Assembly: GCA_020720345.1 (NCBI GenBank)
Contig: DYOT01000001.1
Span: 1 to 31,391 of the forward strand
DNA: 31,391 nt
Direction: 5' to 3'
DNA from: Candidatus Caenarcanum sp.
Lineage (GTDB): Bacteria > Cyanobacteriota > Vampirovibrionia > Gastranaerophilales > UBA9971
In this document: piece by piece, positions 5,880 through 14,365 of the stretch
Layout: each line of letters begins with the position of its first letter
Position numbering within the stretch: position 1 is the stretch's first letter
Translations under genes and position numbers: made by a program
The notes under the pieces: model-generated
What the model was told of the DNA's origin: nothing
Seen by the model: the letters and a program-made list of their open reading frames with translations, nothing else
The model's database searches: none

Positions 5880-8699
5880 ATGATAGATGTTTTATTAAAA
5901 ATATTTGGGGATCCAAATGAGAAAAAAATTAAAAAAATTCAACCTATAATTGAATACATAAACAGCATGGAATCTGAAATCAGCAAACTTTCAGATTATG
6001 AATTAAAGACAAAAACAGCTGAATTCAAACAAAGACTTGTAAACAGGCAAAGATCAGACGATTTTTCAAGAGACAAAGCTTTAGAAAAAGAAGCACTGGA
6101 AAACTTGTTACCGGAAGCCTTTGCAGTAGTAAGGGAAGCAGGAAAAAGAACCCTTAACATGCGTCATTTTGACGTGCAGCTAATCGGGGGAATTATTCTT
6201 CATCAGGGACAGATATCAGAAATGAGAACCGGTGAAGGTAAAACGCTTGTTGCAACTTTGCCTGCATACTTAAATGCACTTACAGGTAAAGGGGTGCATG
6301 TTGTTACGGTTAACGATTATTTGGCTAAACGTGACAGTGAATGGATGGGCAAAATTTACAAGTTTCTCGGACTTGAAGTAGGGCTTGTTCTTTCTGACTG
6401 GACGGAAAAAGGTTTTGAAAAGAAGAAAAAAGCATATGCAGCCGATATAACATACGGAACTAACAATGAATTCGGTTTTGATTACCTGCGTGATAATATG
6501 GCAGGAAGCCTTGAACAGTACGTTCAAAGACCTTATAACTACGCTATTATTGACGAAGTTGACAGTATTCTTATAGACGAAGCAAGAACGCCTCTTATTA
6601 TAAGCGGAAGACTTGAAAAATCGGCAGAAACATATAAGACTATGGCAAAAATTGCTCCCGCCTTAGAAAAAGACATTGATTACGAAATTGAAGAGAAAAA
6701 CAAAAACATAATTCTTACCGAGGAAGGCATAGACAAAGCTCAGGAACTTCTGGGAGTTCAAGATATTTTTGATACTTCCACTCAACTTGCGCATTATGTT
6801 CTTCAGGCGCTAAAAGCCAAGGAATTATTCCAAAAAGACACTGATTATGTCGTTAAAAATGGTGAGATAGTTATAGTTGATGAATTTACCGGCAGAATGA
6901 TGGAAGGTCGACGTTGGAGTGATGGGCTTCATCAGGCTGTAGAAGCAAAAGAAGGCGTTAAAATTCAGGATGAAAGCCAGACACTTGCAAGCATAACTTT
7001 CCAGAATCTGTTCAGACTTTACCCCAAGCTTGCAGGAATGACAGGTACAGCAATTACTGAAGAAGCAGAATTCGGGAAAATATACGGTCTTGAAGTTACA
7101 CAAATTCCGACAAACAGGAAAGATACAAGAAAAGATCTTGCTGATATTGTTTATAAGACTGAAAAACAAAAATTCAAGTCTGTAGTTGACGAAATACAAG
7201 AAGCTCATTTACAGGGAAGACCAATTCTTGTAGGGACAATAAGCATTGAAAAATCCGAATTTTTATCAGGATTGCTCAAAGCAAAAGGGCTTAAACACAA
7301 TGTACTAAACGCAAAACATCATGAAAAGGAAGCCGTTATAATTTCTCAAGCCGGCAGATACGGTGGAATTACAATAGCCACAAACATGGCAGGTAGAGGA
7401 ACAGATATTATACTCGGCGGAAATCCTGAATTTCTTGCTAAAGACTCATTGTCAGGTATTGATAAAGATAAAATTTCTACAGAAGAATACGAAAATTTAA
7501 AAAATCAGGCTCTTGAAAAAGCGTATAAAATTACACAGGAAGAGCATGAAAAAGTTGTGAATGCCGGAGGACTGTACGTAATAGGCACAGAAAGGCATGA
7601 ATCACGACGTATTGATAACCAGCTCAGAGGAAGAGCCGCAAGACAGGGAGATCCCGGTTCTACAAGATTTTTCCTTTCTCTTGAAGATAACTTAATGCGC
7701 ATTTTCGGTGGAGACAAAATCTATAACCTTATGGAAATGCTTAAAGTAGAGGAAGACATGGCAATAGAAGCCCCTATAATTAGCAGAAGCATAGAATCAG
7801 CGCAAAAAAAAGTTGAAACATATCACTTTGATATGAGAAAACACGTCCTTGAATACGATGACGTTATAAACAGACATAGAGAACTTTTCTATACCCAGAG
7901 AAGAAAGGTTCTTGAAGGAAAAAATATTCATGAAGATATTACTTATATGATTGAACAGGAACTTAACAGGATTATGTCAGCTTATATAAGTCCTGAATTA
8001 CCTCCAGTTGAATATGACGAGGAATCTCTTAATTTTCTTATAAGAGCAATACATTCAGTCATTCCGCAGCTTTCACAACTTTCTGTCGAGGATATTAGTG
8101 GGATTAAATACCCTGACTTACTTGAAAAGATTAAAAACATGGCAATTGCCGTCTATAATAAACACGAAGATGAAATCATAACGTTCTATAACAATATTAT
8201 GGCTGATTCATATAATGAAGGTGAATACGAATTGCAGATTTCAGGCGCTGAAGATAATATTATGAGAAATCTTGAAAGGGATACACTGCTTAGGATTATT
8301 GACAGTAAATGGATTGACCACCTGCATAATATAGATATTCTTAGAGACGGCATTGGTTTAAGGGCGTATGGACAGAAAGATCCTCTTCTGGAATACAAAA
8401 AAGAAGCTTTTGACCTCTTTAACGGAATGATGCATGAAATTCAAAGAGAAACGGTTGCGCATCTTTTCAGGACAAAGTTCGAGATGCAGGTAGTCCATAT
8501 GCAGGAAGAGCCTTCTGATGTAATAGAAACAGATCTTTCAAGAGCCGCTGAAAACTTTGTACCTGATTTTTTGACGAACAATACTGTAAGCACAGGCGAT
8601 AAAATCGGCAGAAATGATCTTTGTCCCTGCGGAAGCGGACAAAAATACAAAAAATGCTGTATGCAAAGCGGAAGGAAGGGCTCCACTTTTTCTGACTAA
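5880..8699 (+). CDS. secA: Preprotein translocase ATPase SecA
   Basis: The motor ATPase that drives unfolded preproteins through SecYEG. The 939-residue protein has the Walker A motif MRTGEGKT at about 115-122, the DEAD-type motif IIDEVDSILIDEA near 225, the second-motor-domain segment TNMAGRGTDIILGG and the QLRGRAARQGDPGS motif, then the C-terminal zinc motif CPCGSGQKYKKCC (Cys915, 917, 926, 927) for SecB or ribosome contact. I place the start at ATG 5880 (MIDVLLKIFGDPNEKK), where family homology begins. The in-frame ATG at 5844 would add 12 residues encoded by a palindromic repeat. ggggaa at 5862-5867 precedes the chosen start by 12 bases. There is no clear terminator before the next gene. 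Confidence 0.95.
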   Translation: MIDVLLKIFGDPNEKKIKKIQPIIEYINSMESEISKLSDYELKTKTAEFKQRLVNRQRSDDFSRDKALEKEALENLLPEAFAVVREAGKRTLNMRHFDVQLIGGIILHQGQISEMRTGEGKTLVATLPAYLNALTGKGVHVVTVNDYLAKRDSEWMGKIYKFLGLEVGLVLSDWTEKGFEKKKKAYAADITYGTNNEFGFDYLRDNMAGSLEQYVQRPYNYAIIDEVDSILIDEARTPLIISGRLEKSAETYKTMAKIAPALEKDIDYEIEEKNKNIILTEEGIDKAQELLGVQDIFDTSTQLAHYVLQALKAKELFQKDTDYVVKNGEIVIVDEFTGRMMEGRRWSDGLHQAVEAKEGVKIQDESQTLASITFQNLFRLYPKLAGMTGTAITEEAEFGKIYGLEVTQIPTNRKDTRKDLADIVYKTEKQKFKSVVDEIQEAHLQGRPILVGTISIEKSEFLSGLLKAKGLKHNVLNAKHHEKEAVIISQAGRYGGITIATNMAGRGTDIILGGNPEFLAKDSLSGIDKDKISTEEYENLKNQALEKAYKITQEEHEKVVNAGGLYVIGTERHESRRIDNQLRGRAARQGDPGSTRFFLSLEDNLMRIFGGDKIYNLMEMLKVEEDMAIEAPIISRSIESAQKKVETYHFDMRKHVLEYDDVINRHRELFYTQRRKVLEGKNIHEDITYMIEQELNRIMSAYISPELPPVEYDEESLNFLIRAIHSVIPQLSQLSVEDISGIKYPDLLEKIKNMAIAVYNKHEDEIITFYNNIMADSYNEGEYELQISGAEDNIMRNLERDTLLRIIDSKWIDHLHNIDILRDGIGLRAYGQKDPLLEYKKEAFDLFNGMMHEIQRETVAHLFRTKFEMQVVHMQEEPSDVIETDLSRAAENFVPDFLTNNTVSTGDKIGRNDLCPCGSGQKYKKCCMQSGRKGSTFSD

Positions 8700-8777
8700 A
8701 TGTCATGAAAAGAAGGAGGAATCTTTAAACGTTAATGCATAATAACAAAGCTTTAAGATAAAGGAGTATGGCAGACA

Positions 8778-8975
8778 ATGGAATGCAGAATTTCAAAAAA
8801 TTTACAAAACTGCACTTGCAGCTATGACGGATGCTCCAGAAGAGGGGTTTGTTGTGAATGTGTAACATATCACCGGAGCAAAAACGAAATACCGGGCTGT
8901 TTTTTCCCGCCTGACGCTGAAAAAACATGGGACAGGTCAATCAAAAATTTTGTGAACAGTTTTAAACAAAACTAA
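8778..8975 (+). CDS. DUF6485 family cysteine-rich small protein
   Basis: A 65-residue protein with eight cysteines (3, 12, 14, 19, 25, 26, 28, 41) in the pattern MECRISKNL...CTCSYDGCSRRGVCCECVTYHR...PGCFFP...TWDRSI, which I recognise as the DUF6485 family. Biochemical function is unknown; the cysteines suggest a metal site (zinc or iron-sulfur). aaggag at 8761-8766 sits 11 bases before the ATG. The gene lies 78 bases behind secA and 135 bases before nuoA on the same strand. Between secA and this gene is a strong aaggagga (8713-8720) followed by an eight-codon ORF at 8735-8761, whose stop overlaps this gene's ribosome binding site; that may be a translated leader or chance. Confidence 0.8.
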   Translation: MECRISKNLQNCTCSYDGCSRRGVCCECVTYHRSKNEIPGCFFPPDAEKTWDRSIKNFVNSFKQN

Positions 8976-9000
8976 AAGCTTAACATTTCGTCTTACTTAA

Positions 9001-9027
9001 TTGTGAAAAAATCATTTACGATATAAA
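9001..9027 (+). promoter_or_regulatory. Candidate promoter of the nuo operon
   Basis: TTGTGA at 9001-9006 and TATAAA at 9022-9027 are separated by 15 bases, slightly short. The region 8976-9110 is the only sizeable gap before nuoA and contains no terminator-like hairpin, so read-through from secA is also possible. Confidence 0.3.
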
Positions 9028-9110
9028 ATTACTTTATATCAAGTAACCTTTTAAATTAAGCAATAATAAATTCAAATCTGGCATAGTTGGAGGAAACGGG
9101 TAAAATTCAA

Positions 9111-9470
9111 ATGTACATCTCTGGTTACGGAATTTTAATAGCTTTTATTATGTTTTCCTTTGCGTTTGCAGCCGCAGCGCTTATTTTATCATTTATTGTA
9201 CAGCCTAAAGCGCCGGGAAAACTTAAAGAAAACACTTACGAATGTGGAATGAAACCTTTCGGTGATTCAAGAATCCAGTTTGATATAAAATATTATCTTT
9301 ATGCGCTTTTATTTTTAATATTTGATATTGAAGCGGTTTTTCTTTTTCCATGGGCTGTGAGCTATAATAAATTAGGACTGTTTGCCTTGGTAGAAGCACT
9401 GATTTTTATAGGTATACTGATTCTTGGACTGGTTTACGCATGGAAGAAAGACGCTTTAAAATGGCAGTAA
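9111..9470 (+). CDS. nuoA: Complex I subunit NuoA
   Basis: Small membrane subunit of the proton-pumping NADH:quinone oxidoreductase family, at the junction between membrane and peripheral arms. Three hydrophobic helices are visible, and the conserved loop ENTYECGMKPFGDSRIQFDIKYY contains the family cysteine and the acidic FDIEAVFLFPW motif follows. I choose the ATG at 9111 (MYISGYGILIAFIM), which matches where NuoA homology starts. A TTG at 9087 is possible but lacks an upstream ribosome site, while ggaggaaacggg lies between the two. It is the first gene of the eleven-gene operon. Confidence 0.93.
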   Translation: MYISGYGILIAFIMFSFAFAAAALILSFIVQPKAPGKLKENTYECGMKPFGDSRIQFDIKYYLYALLFLIFDIEAVFLFPWAVSYNKLGLFALVEALIFIGILILGLVYAWKKDALKWQ

Positions 9471-9513
9471 AAAATAGACAAAAATGGGAATTAATCGGGG
9501 AATAATCTAAAAA

Positions 9514-10140
9514 ATGCAAATAATTTTAACAGCAGTAGATTTTATATATAACTGGGGAAGATCGAATTCAATATGGCCATTAACCTTTGCAACTTCCTGC
9601 TGTGGAATTGAAATGATTTCAGCCAGCGCAGCCAGCTTTGATATAGCCAGATTCGGATCAGAAGTTTTCAGGGCAACACCTCGTCAAGCAGATTTAATGA
9701 TTACTGCTGGAACGATTACGCATAAAATGGCACCTGCTTTAATACGACTTTATGAACAAATGCCGGAACCTAAATATGTAATTGCAATGGGAGCCTGCAC
9801 TGTAACCGGCGGCATGTACGAAAATGACTGTTATTCTGTAGTGAAAGGCGTGGACAGATTAGTCCCTGTTGACGTTTATTTGCCGGGCTGTCCTCCAAGA
9901 CCGGAAGCACTGCTTGATGCCATAATAAAACTTCAGAAAAAAATGCGTACAGAAACTATTATGGACAGGAAAAAATATCTTGAAGCCCATAAGCCAAGAG
10001 TAACACTTTCTGAAGATGCAAATTGTGAAGTATTGCTTCCAAATCCTGATTTTCAGGTAATACACTGGGGAGTGCAAAAAGAGGGCTACAATAAAAACTG
10101 TCATTGCGAGGAAGCCAGAAGGGCTGACGTGGCAATCTAA
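9514..10140 (+). CDS. nuoB: Complex I subunit NuoB (N2 iron-sulfur cluster)
   Basis: Carries the terminal 4Fe-4S cluster N2 that passes electrons to quinone. The ligand cysteines are visible: tandem Cys29-Cys30 in TSCCGIEM, Cys95 in MGACTVTGG and Cys126 in PGCPPRPEA. The core is normal, but the end is odd. After about residue 195 the protein ends NCHCEEARRADVAI, encoded by a family B palindromic repeat (10099-10138) that also leads into the stop codon, so the native C-terminus has been replaced or extended. ggggaa at 9495-9500 is a weak, distant ribosome site. nuoC starts 23 bases later. Confidence 0.95.
   Translation: MQIILTAVDFIYNWGRSNSIWPLTFATSCCGIEMISASAASFDIARFGSEVFRATPRQADLMITAGTITHKMAPALIRLYEQMPEPKYVIAMGACTVTGGMYENDCYSVVKGVDRLVPVDVYLPGCPPRPEALLDAIIKLQKKMRTETIMDRKKYLEAHKPRVTLSEDANCEVLLPNPDFQVIHWGVQKEGYNKNCHCEEARRADVAI
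10099..10138. repeat. Family B palindromic repeat forming the nuoB 3' end
   Basis: The stretch starts tgtcattgcgagg and ends gacgtggcaatct, the two ends of a half element of the same family as 28168-28257 and 30934-30975. Internal pairing is between attgc(gagg) and (gtgg)caat, with agcc / ggct inside. It encodes the last 14 or so residues of NuoB, including two extra cysteines, and the stop follows directly. Confidence 0.75.
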
Positions 10141-10163
10141 TTCCTTATTAATACGGAGAAAAC

Positions 10164-10556
10164 ATGGAATATCTTGAAATAACAAAAGAAATACTGGTTG
10201 AAACTGTTAATAATCTTAAAAATGCTGAAGATAAACAGTTTAATATGATGCTTTCCGTAAGCGGCGTTGATAAACAGGATTGCTTTGAAGTTGTTTATCA
10301 TTTATTTTCAACTGCTTTCAAGAAAAACATTATTATAAAAGTCAAACTTGAAAGAGAAAATCCTATTGTTGAAAGCTTATGCGGCATATATTCCGCTGCA
10401 AACTGGCATGAAAGAGAGACTTATGACTTATTTGGCATAATATTTAAAGATCATCCTGAACTTGAAAGAATTTTACTCCCTAAAGACTGGATAGGATATC
10501 CTTTAAGAAAAGATTATGTACTTAAAGACGAAAGATTAAGCTGGAACGAACGATAA
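10164..10556 (+). CDS. nuoC: Complex I subunit NuoC (30-kDa subunit)
   Basis: Structural subunit of the quinone-reducing Q module that binds beside NuoD and NuoB. The 130-residue protein shows the 30-kDa signature near its end: IYSAANWHERETYDLFGI, then ERILLPKDWIGYPLRKDY. It is shorter than many NuoC proteins, with a compact N-terminal half and no long C-terminal tail, and it is not fused to NuoD. cggag lies seven or so bases before the ATG. nuoD follows after 18 bases. Confidence 0.93.
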   Translation: MEYLEITKEILVETVNNLKNAEDKQFNMMLSVSGVDKQDCFEVVYHLFSTAFKKNIIIKVKLERENPIVESLCGIYSAANWHERETYDLFGIIFKDHPELERILLPKDWIGYPLRKDYVLKDERLSWNER

Positions 10557-10574
10557 AAATAAAGAGATAAAAAA

Positions 10575-11768
10575 ATGGTTTTAGAAAATACTATTCAAAA
10601 AGAAATGATAATAAATGTTGGTCCTCAACATCCCAGTACTCATGGCGTTTTAAGACTAATAATGACTCTTGAAGGGGAAGTAATAAAGGATACAAAACCT
10701 GTAATCGGTTATTTACACAGGGGAAAAGAAAAACTTGCAGAAAGCAGGACTTATTTCCAGTATTTACCAATGGTTGACAGGGTGGACTATTTATCAAGCT
10801 TTTTCTGCGCAGCGGCATACTGCTATGCGGTAGAATCAATAGCAGGGCTGAAAGTCCCAAAGAGAGCCGAGTATATAAGACTTATTACAATGGAATTTAA
10901 CAGAATCAGCTCGCATTTACTATGGGTGGCATCATTTTTACTTGATTTGGGAGCTACTTCTCCCCTGTTTTATGCTTTTAGAGAAAGGGAAGAAATAGTA
11001 AACCTCTTTGAACAGTTGACCGGTCAGAGAATGATGTATAATTTCTACACTTTTGGCGGGGTTAAACAGGATTTCCCGGAAGGCTGGCTTACAAAAGCGC
11101 TTGACTTATGCAAAAAAATGCCTAAAATGTTCGATGAATATGAGGCAATAATTACAAAAAACCCTATATTTATAGAAAGAACAAAAAATATTGGTGTTTT
11201 AACTCCTGAATTAGGCATTGATTACGGAATTACAGGAGCAAATATAAGGGCATCGGGAGTTAATCTTGATTTAAGAAAACCATGTTCGTATTCTGTATAT
11301 GATGAAATAAATTTTAACGTTCATCTTGCTGAAAATGGCGACAGTTATGACAGATATCTGGTAAGAATTGCCGAAATGCGAGAATCAGTGAAAATTATTG
11401 AGCATGCTATAAAACAAATCCCCGGCGGTACTCCTGAGAAATTAAAAATGAAAAAAGTAAACTGCAATTGCGGCAACGAAAATTGTGGTTATTGCGGCTT
11501 TGATTCTCAATTAACAGGGAAAAAAGCTAATATGGTGGTTTTCAAACCGCCGGCAGGGGAAGCCATTTCAATGGTAGAAGCGCCCAGAGGAATAATATCC
11601 TGTTATGTTATAAGCGATGGCACAACCAAACCCTATAGAGTAAAATGGCGAACTCCATCGTTCTCTTCGGTTCAGGTGCTGCCTGAACTCATAAAAAACA
11701 GAAATTATTCTGATTTAATGCCGATTTTCGGAAGCCTTGACGTAGTACTTCCAGAGGTGGACAGATAA
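10575..11768 (+). CDS. nuoD: Complex I subunit NuoD (49-kDa, quinone site) with cysteine insert
   Basis: Forms the quinone pocket with NuoB. Family features include VGPQHPSTHGVLRL at 15-28, the RGKEK region near 49-53, and EAPRGI...YVISDGTTKPYRVKWRTPSF near 335-363, ending VDR. The protein is 397 residues. Between IKQIPGG (280-285) and the EAPRG block there is an extra hydrophilic segment with Cys297, Cys299, Cys304 and Cys307 (C-x-C-x4-C-x2-C), which is not part of usual NuoD, NdhH or FpoD as I know them and looks like a metal site. The stop overlaps the nuoH start by one base, indicating translational coupling. Confidence 0.95.
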   Translation: MVLENTIQKEMIINVGPQHPSTHGVLRLIMTLEGEVIKDTKPVIGYLHRGKEKLAESRTYFQYLPMVDRVDYLSSFFCAAAYCYAVESIAGLKVPKRAEYIRLITMEFNRISSHLLWVASFLLDLGATSPLFYAFREREEIVNLFEQLTGQRMMYNFYTFGGVKQDFPEGWLTKALDLCKKMPKMFDEYEAIITKNPIFIERTKNIGVLTPELGIDYGITGANIRASGVNLDLRKPCSYSVYDEINFNVHLAENGDSYDRYLVRIAEMRESVKIIEHAIKQIPGGTPEKLKMKKVNCNCGNENCGYCGFDSQLTGKKANMVVFKPPAGEAISMVEAPRGIISCYVISDGTTKPYRVKWRTPSFSSVQVLPELIKNRNYSDLMPIFGSLDVVLPEVDR

Positions 11769-12895
11769 TGCACGAATTATATATGGAATTATTTAATAAA
11801 CTTGGAATTCCTGAAATTTTTGGGGAAATCACATGGCCAATAATACCGTTCGTTTGTGTGGCGGCATTACTGATTATTGTTGTATTATTTCTGGTTTTAA
11901 TGGAAAGAAAAGTTCTTGCGTGGCTTACCATAAGAAAAGGTCCGAACAGGGTTGGTCCTTTCGGCTTCTTCCAAACCATTGCCGATGCAATAAAACTGCT
12001 TATCAAAGAAGACATTATGTCTAAAGATACAAATAAGATTCTTTTCACGCTAGCACCGATGATTGTATTTGCCCCGATAATGGTTATTTACGGATTAATG
12101 CCGTTTACTGAAAAATTTGTCGCTATAAATTTAGCAGCCGGTCTTTTTCTGGTTTTTGCACTGTCTTCCCTAACCACTGTTGGCATAGTACTAGCAGGAT
12201 GGGCAAGTAACAACAAATATTCTCTGCTGGGAGGAATGCGATCTGCTGCACAAGCTATAAGTTATGAAATACCTTTAATTATTTCAGTACTCAGCATAGC
12301 AGTGATTTCAGAGACATTGAATCTTTCAGACATTGTGGATGCGCAGTCTGGAGGAATTTCCTACAATATTTTGCTTAACTGGAATATATTTAGCTGGAAC
12401 ATATGGCCTGCTTTTATAGGATTTATTGTTTTTTTTATATGCTCAATCGCTGAAGTTAACCGGATACCATTTGACTTGCCGGAAGCGGAAAGCGAACTGG
12501 TAAGCGGCTACAATACCGAGTATTCGGGCATGAAATTTGCTCTTTTCTTCCTTGCGGAGTATTCGGCGCTATTTATAATAAGTGTTTTAATGGTTACATT
12601 ATTTATGGGTGGTTATTTATCTCCATTTAACGGTTATTTATCCAATATTTTATTTCAAAATATCATACATAATCAGATAATTTTGAATATTTTTGTTCAT
12701 TTTGAGCAAGCCTTCTGGCTTTTAGCAAAAACTTATTTTGTAATATTAATTATTATGTGGATAAGAGCAACGTTACCAAGACTAAGAGCTGATCAATTAA
12801 TGACTTTCAGCTGGAAATTCCTTCTTCCCCTTTCTTTACTTAATTTAACAATAGTAGCAATAGTGAAATACCTGCTAAATACGGGAAATATATAA
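11768..12895 (+). CDS. nuoH: Complex I subunit NuoH
   Basis: The membrane subunit that links the quinone cavity to the proton pumps. About eight hydrophobic helices are visible. Family motifs are IRKGPNRVGPFGFFQTIADA near residue 57, the loop ending KEDI, and EVNRIPFDLPEAESELVSGY near 230, whose acidic residues belong to the quinone-linked channel. At 375 residues the length is usual. The ATG shares its A with the nuoD stop. nuoI begins four bases after its stop. Confidence 0.96.
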   Translation: MHELYMELFNKLGIPEIFGEITWPIIPFVCVAALLIIVVLFLVLMERKVLAWLTIRKGPNRVGPFGFFQTIADAIKLLIKEDIMSKDTNKILFTLAPMIVFAPIMVIYGLMPFTEKFVAINLAAGLFLVFALSSLTTVGIVLAGWASNNKYSLLGGMRSAAQAISYEIPLIISVLSIAVISETLNLSDIVDAQSGGISYNILLNWNIFSWNIWPAFIGFIVFFICSIAEVNRIPFDLPEAESELVSGYNTEYSGMKFALFFLAEYSALFIISVLMVTLFMGGYLSPFNGYLSNILFQNIIHNQIILNIFVHFEQAFWLLAKTYFVILIIMWIRATLPRLRADQLMTFSWKFLLPLSLLNLTIVAIVKYLLNTGNI

Positions 12896-12898
12896 AAA

Positions 12899-13375
12899 AT
12901 GAAAAAACTTATTAATAAAACATTCAGCGGAATTATAGAAATAGCAAGAGGTATGTTCACTATAGGCAAACATGCTTTCAGACCGGCTATTACCCTTGAA
13001 TATCCTGAAAAGAAACAGGTTTTCAACTCAAGAATAAGAGGAAGGCTTGCACTTACTACAAACAAAGACGGCGAATTAAACTGCATAGGGTGTATGTCCT
13101 GCACAAAAGTATGTCCCTGCGGTGATTTAATACAGATTGAGACTTCCAAAGGCGAAAATAATAAGCCTGTAATAAATAAATTCACAATAGATATCGGAAG
13201 ATGCATCTTTTGCGGAAACTGCACACAGGTATGCCCGAAAGATGCAATAATTATGACTGAAGAATACGAACTTGCCGACTACTCCAGAGAATCACTGGTT
13301 TTTGATATAGATAAACTAAAGATTTCACCGGAAAAATCGGATCAAAGGCTCAAACAGCGAGAACGAGACAATTAA
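12899..13375 (+). CDS. nuoI: Complex I subunit NuoI (two 4Fe-4S clusters)
   Basis: Ferredoxin-like subunit that carries clusters N6a and N6b between the input module and NuoB. Both binding motifs are intact: Cys62, 65, 68 and 72 in CIGCMSCTKVCP and Cys102, 105, 108 and 112 in CIFCGNCTQVCP. An additional Cys74 follows the first motif. The N-terminal amphipathic part, FTIGKHAFRPAITLEYPEKK, matches the family. The C-terminal tail is short and charged. Length 158 is normal. Confidence 0.95.
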   Translation: MKKLINKTFSGIIEIARGMFTIGKHAFRPAITLEYPEKKQVFNSRIRGRLALTTNKDGELNCIGCMSCTKVCPCGDLIQIETSKGENNKPVINKFTIDIGRCIFCGNCTQVCPKDAIIMTEEYELADYSRESLVFDIDKLKISPEKSDQRLKQRERDN

Positions 13376-13395
13376 AACTAAGAAATTGAGGAGTT

Positions 13396-13986
13396 ATGGA
13401 AGTAATTTATAATTTATTTTTCTATTTAATTTCATTTGTATTAATAATATCAGCACTTGGTGTTGTTTTTATGCCCAGAATAGTTTATTCTGCCGTATCA
13501 TTAATTCTGGCTTTTATTTCAGTAGCAGGGATTTTTGTTATGTTAAATGCTGATTTTCTGGCTATAACACAAATCATCGTTTATGCGGTCGGTATTACAA
13601 TTATACTAATTTTTGCAATAATGCTTACCGGAAAAATTTCCGAGAAAAAACTCTGGATTGCTTTTGCACCGAGAACTTTGTTTGCTTTTGCAATTTCAGG
13701 AGCTTTTTTTGTTACGATTTTATTCGCAATAACAGATGGCTTTAAGCTTGTGGCAAGAGAAAGCAATATATTTTCCGCCACATTACCTTCTTTAGAAACT
13801 ATAGAAACCTTGCAGACAGAAGGAACTACAGGAATAATAGGCAAAGCTCTTTTTACCAAATATGTTTTACCGTTTGAAGTATTGTCCTTGTTGCTGATTG
13901 CCGCAATGTTAGGAGCGATAGTTATGACTAAAAAAAGCGGGGATAATCTCATAAATCACACAACGAAAACGATAGAGGAAGATTAG
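13396..13986 (+). CDS. nuoJ: Complex I subunit NuoJ
   Basis: Membrane subunit with five hydrophobic helices, near the quinone chamber. The N-terminal half shows FMPRIVYSAVSLILAFISVAG and LNADFLAITQIIVYAVGITIILIFAIML, the most conserved NuoJ region with the bulged third helix. After a variable loop, the last helix (VLPFEVLSLLLIAAMLGAIVM) precedes a short polar tail. ggag at 13390-13393 is close to the ATG, four bases away. nuoK starts four bases after its stop. Confidence 0.94.
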   Translation: MEVIYNLFFYLISFVLIISALGVVFMPRIVYSAVSLILAFISVAGIFVMLNADFLAITQIIVYAVGITIILIFAIMLTGKISEKKLWIAFAPRTLFAFAISGAFFVTILFAITDGFKLVARESNIFSATLPSLETIETLQTEGTTGIIGKALFTKYVLPFEVLSLLLIAAMLGAIVMTKKSGDNLINHTTKTIEED

Positions 13987-13989
13987 TTT

Positions 13990-14328
13990 ATGTTTATGGA
14001 GATATTTTCAGTTATATTTAACGTTGGATTGACTCATTACCTGATTCTAGGAGCAATAATGTTCTGTATTGGCTTATTGGGCTTAATAATTTCAAGAAAC
14101 GTAATCAGGGTGCTTATGTCCATAGAAATTCTGCTTTGTTCAGTAAATATTAATTTTGCTGCATTTGCAAATTATGTAGATATAAACAATATTCAGGGGC
14201 AGATTTTTGCAGTATTTATAATAGCTGTAGCTGCTGCCGAAGCGGCTCTTGGACTGGCAATCCTTCTTTCTCTATACAGAAACAAGCCAACTATAGATAC
14301 GGAAGAAATTAGTGAATTAAAAGGATAA
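13990..14328 (+). CDS. nuoK: Complex I subunit NuoK
   Basis: Small three-helix antiporter-related membrane subunit. The conserved block GLLGLIISRNVIRVLMSIEILLCSVNINF carries the family's first membrane glutamate, and AVAAAEAALGLAILLSLYRN carries the second. Length 112 is slightly above the common 100 or so. The ATG at 13990 has gagga inside the end of nuoJ as its ribosome site; a second ATG lies two codons in. Confidence 0.95.
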   Translation: MFMEIFSVIFNVGLTHYLILGAIMFCIGLLGLIISRNVIRVLMSIEILLCSVNINFAAFANYVDINNIQGQIFAVFIIAVAAAEAALGLAILLSLYRNKPTIDTEEISELKG

Positions 14329-14365
14329 ATATTTTAAATTATTATTTACGGAGTGTTGAAATATA

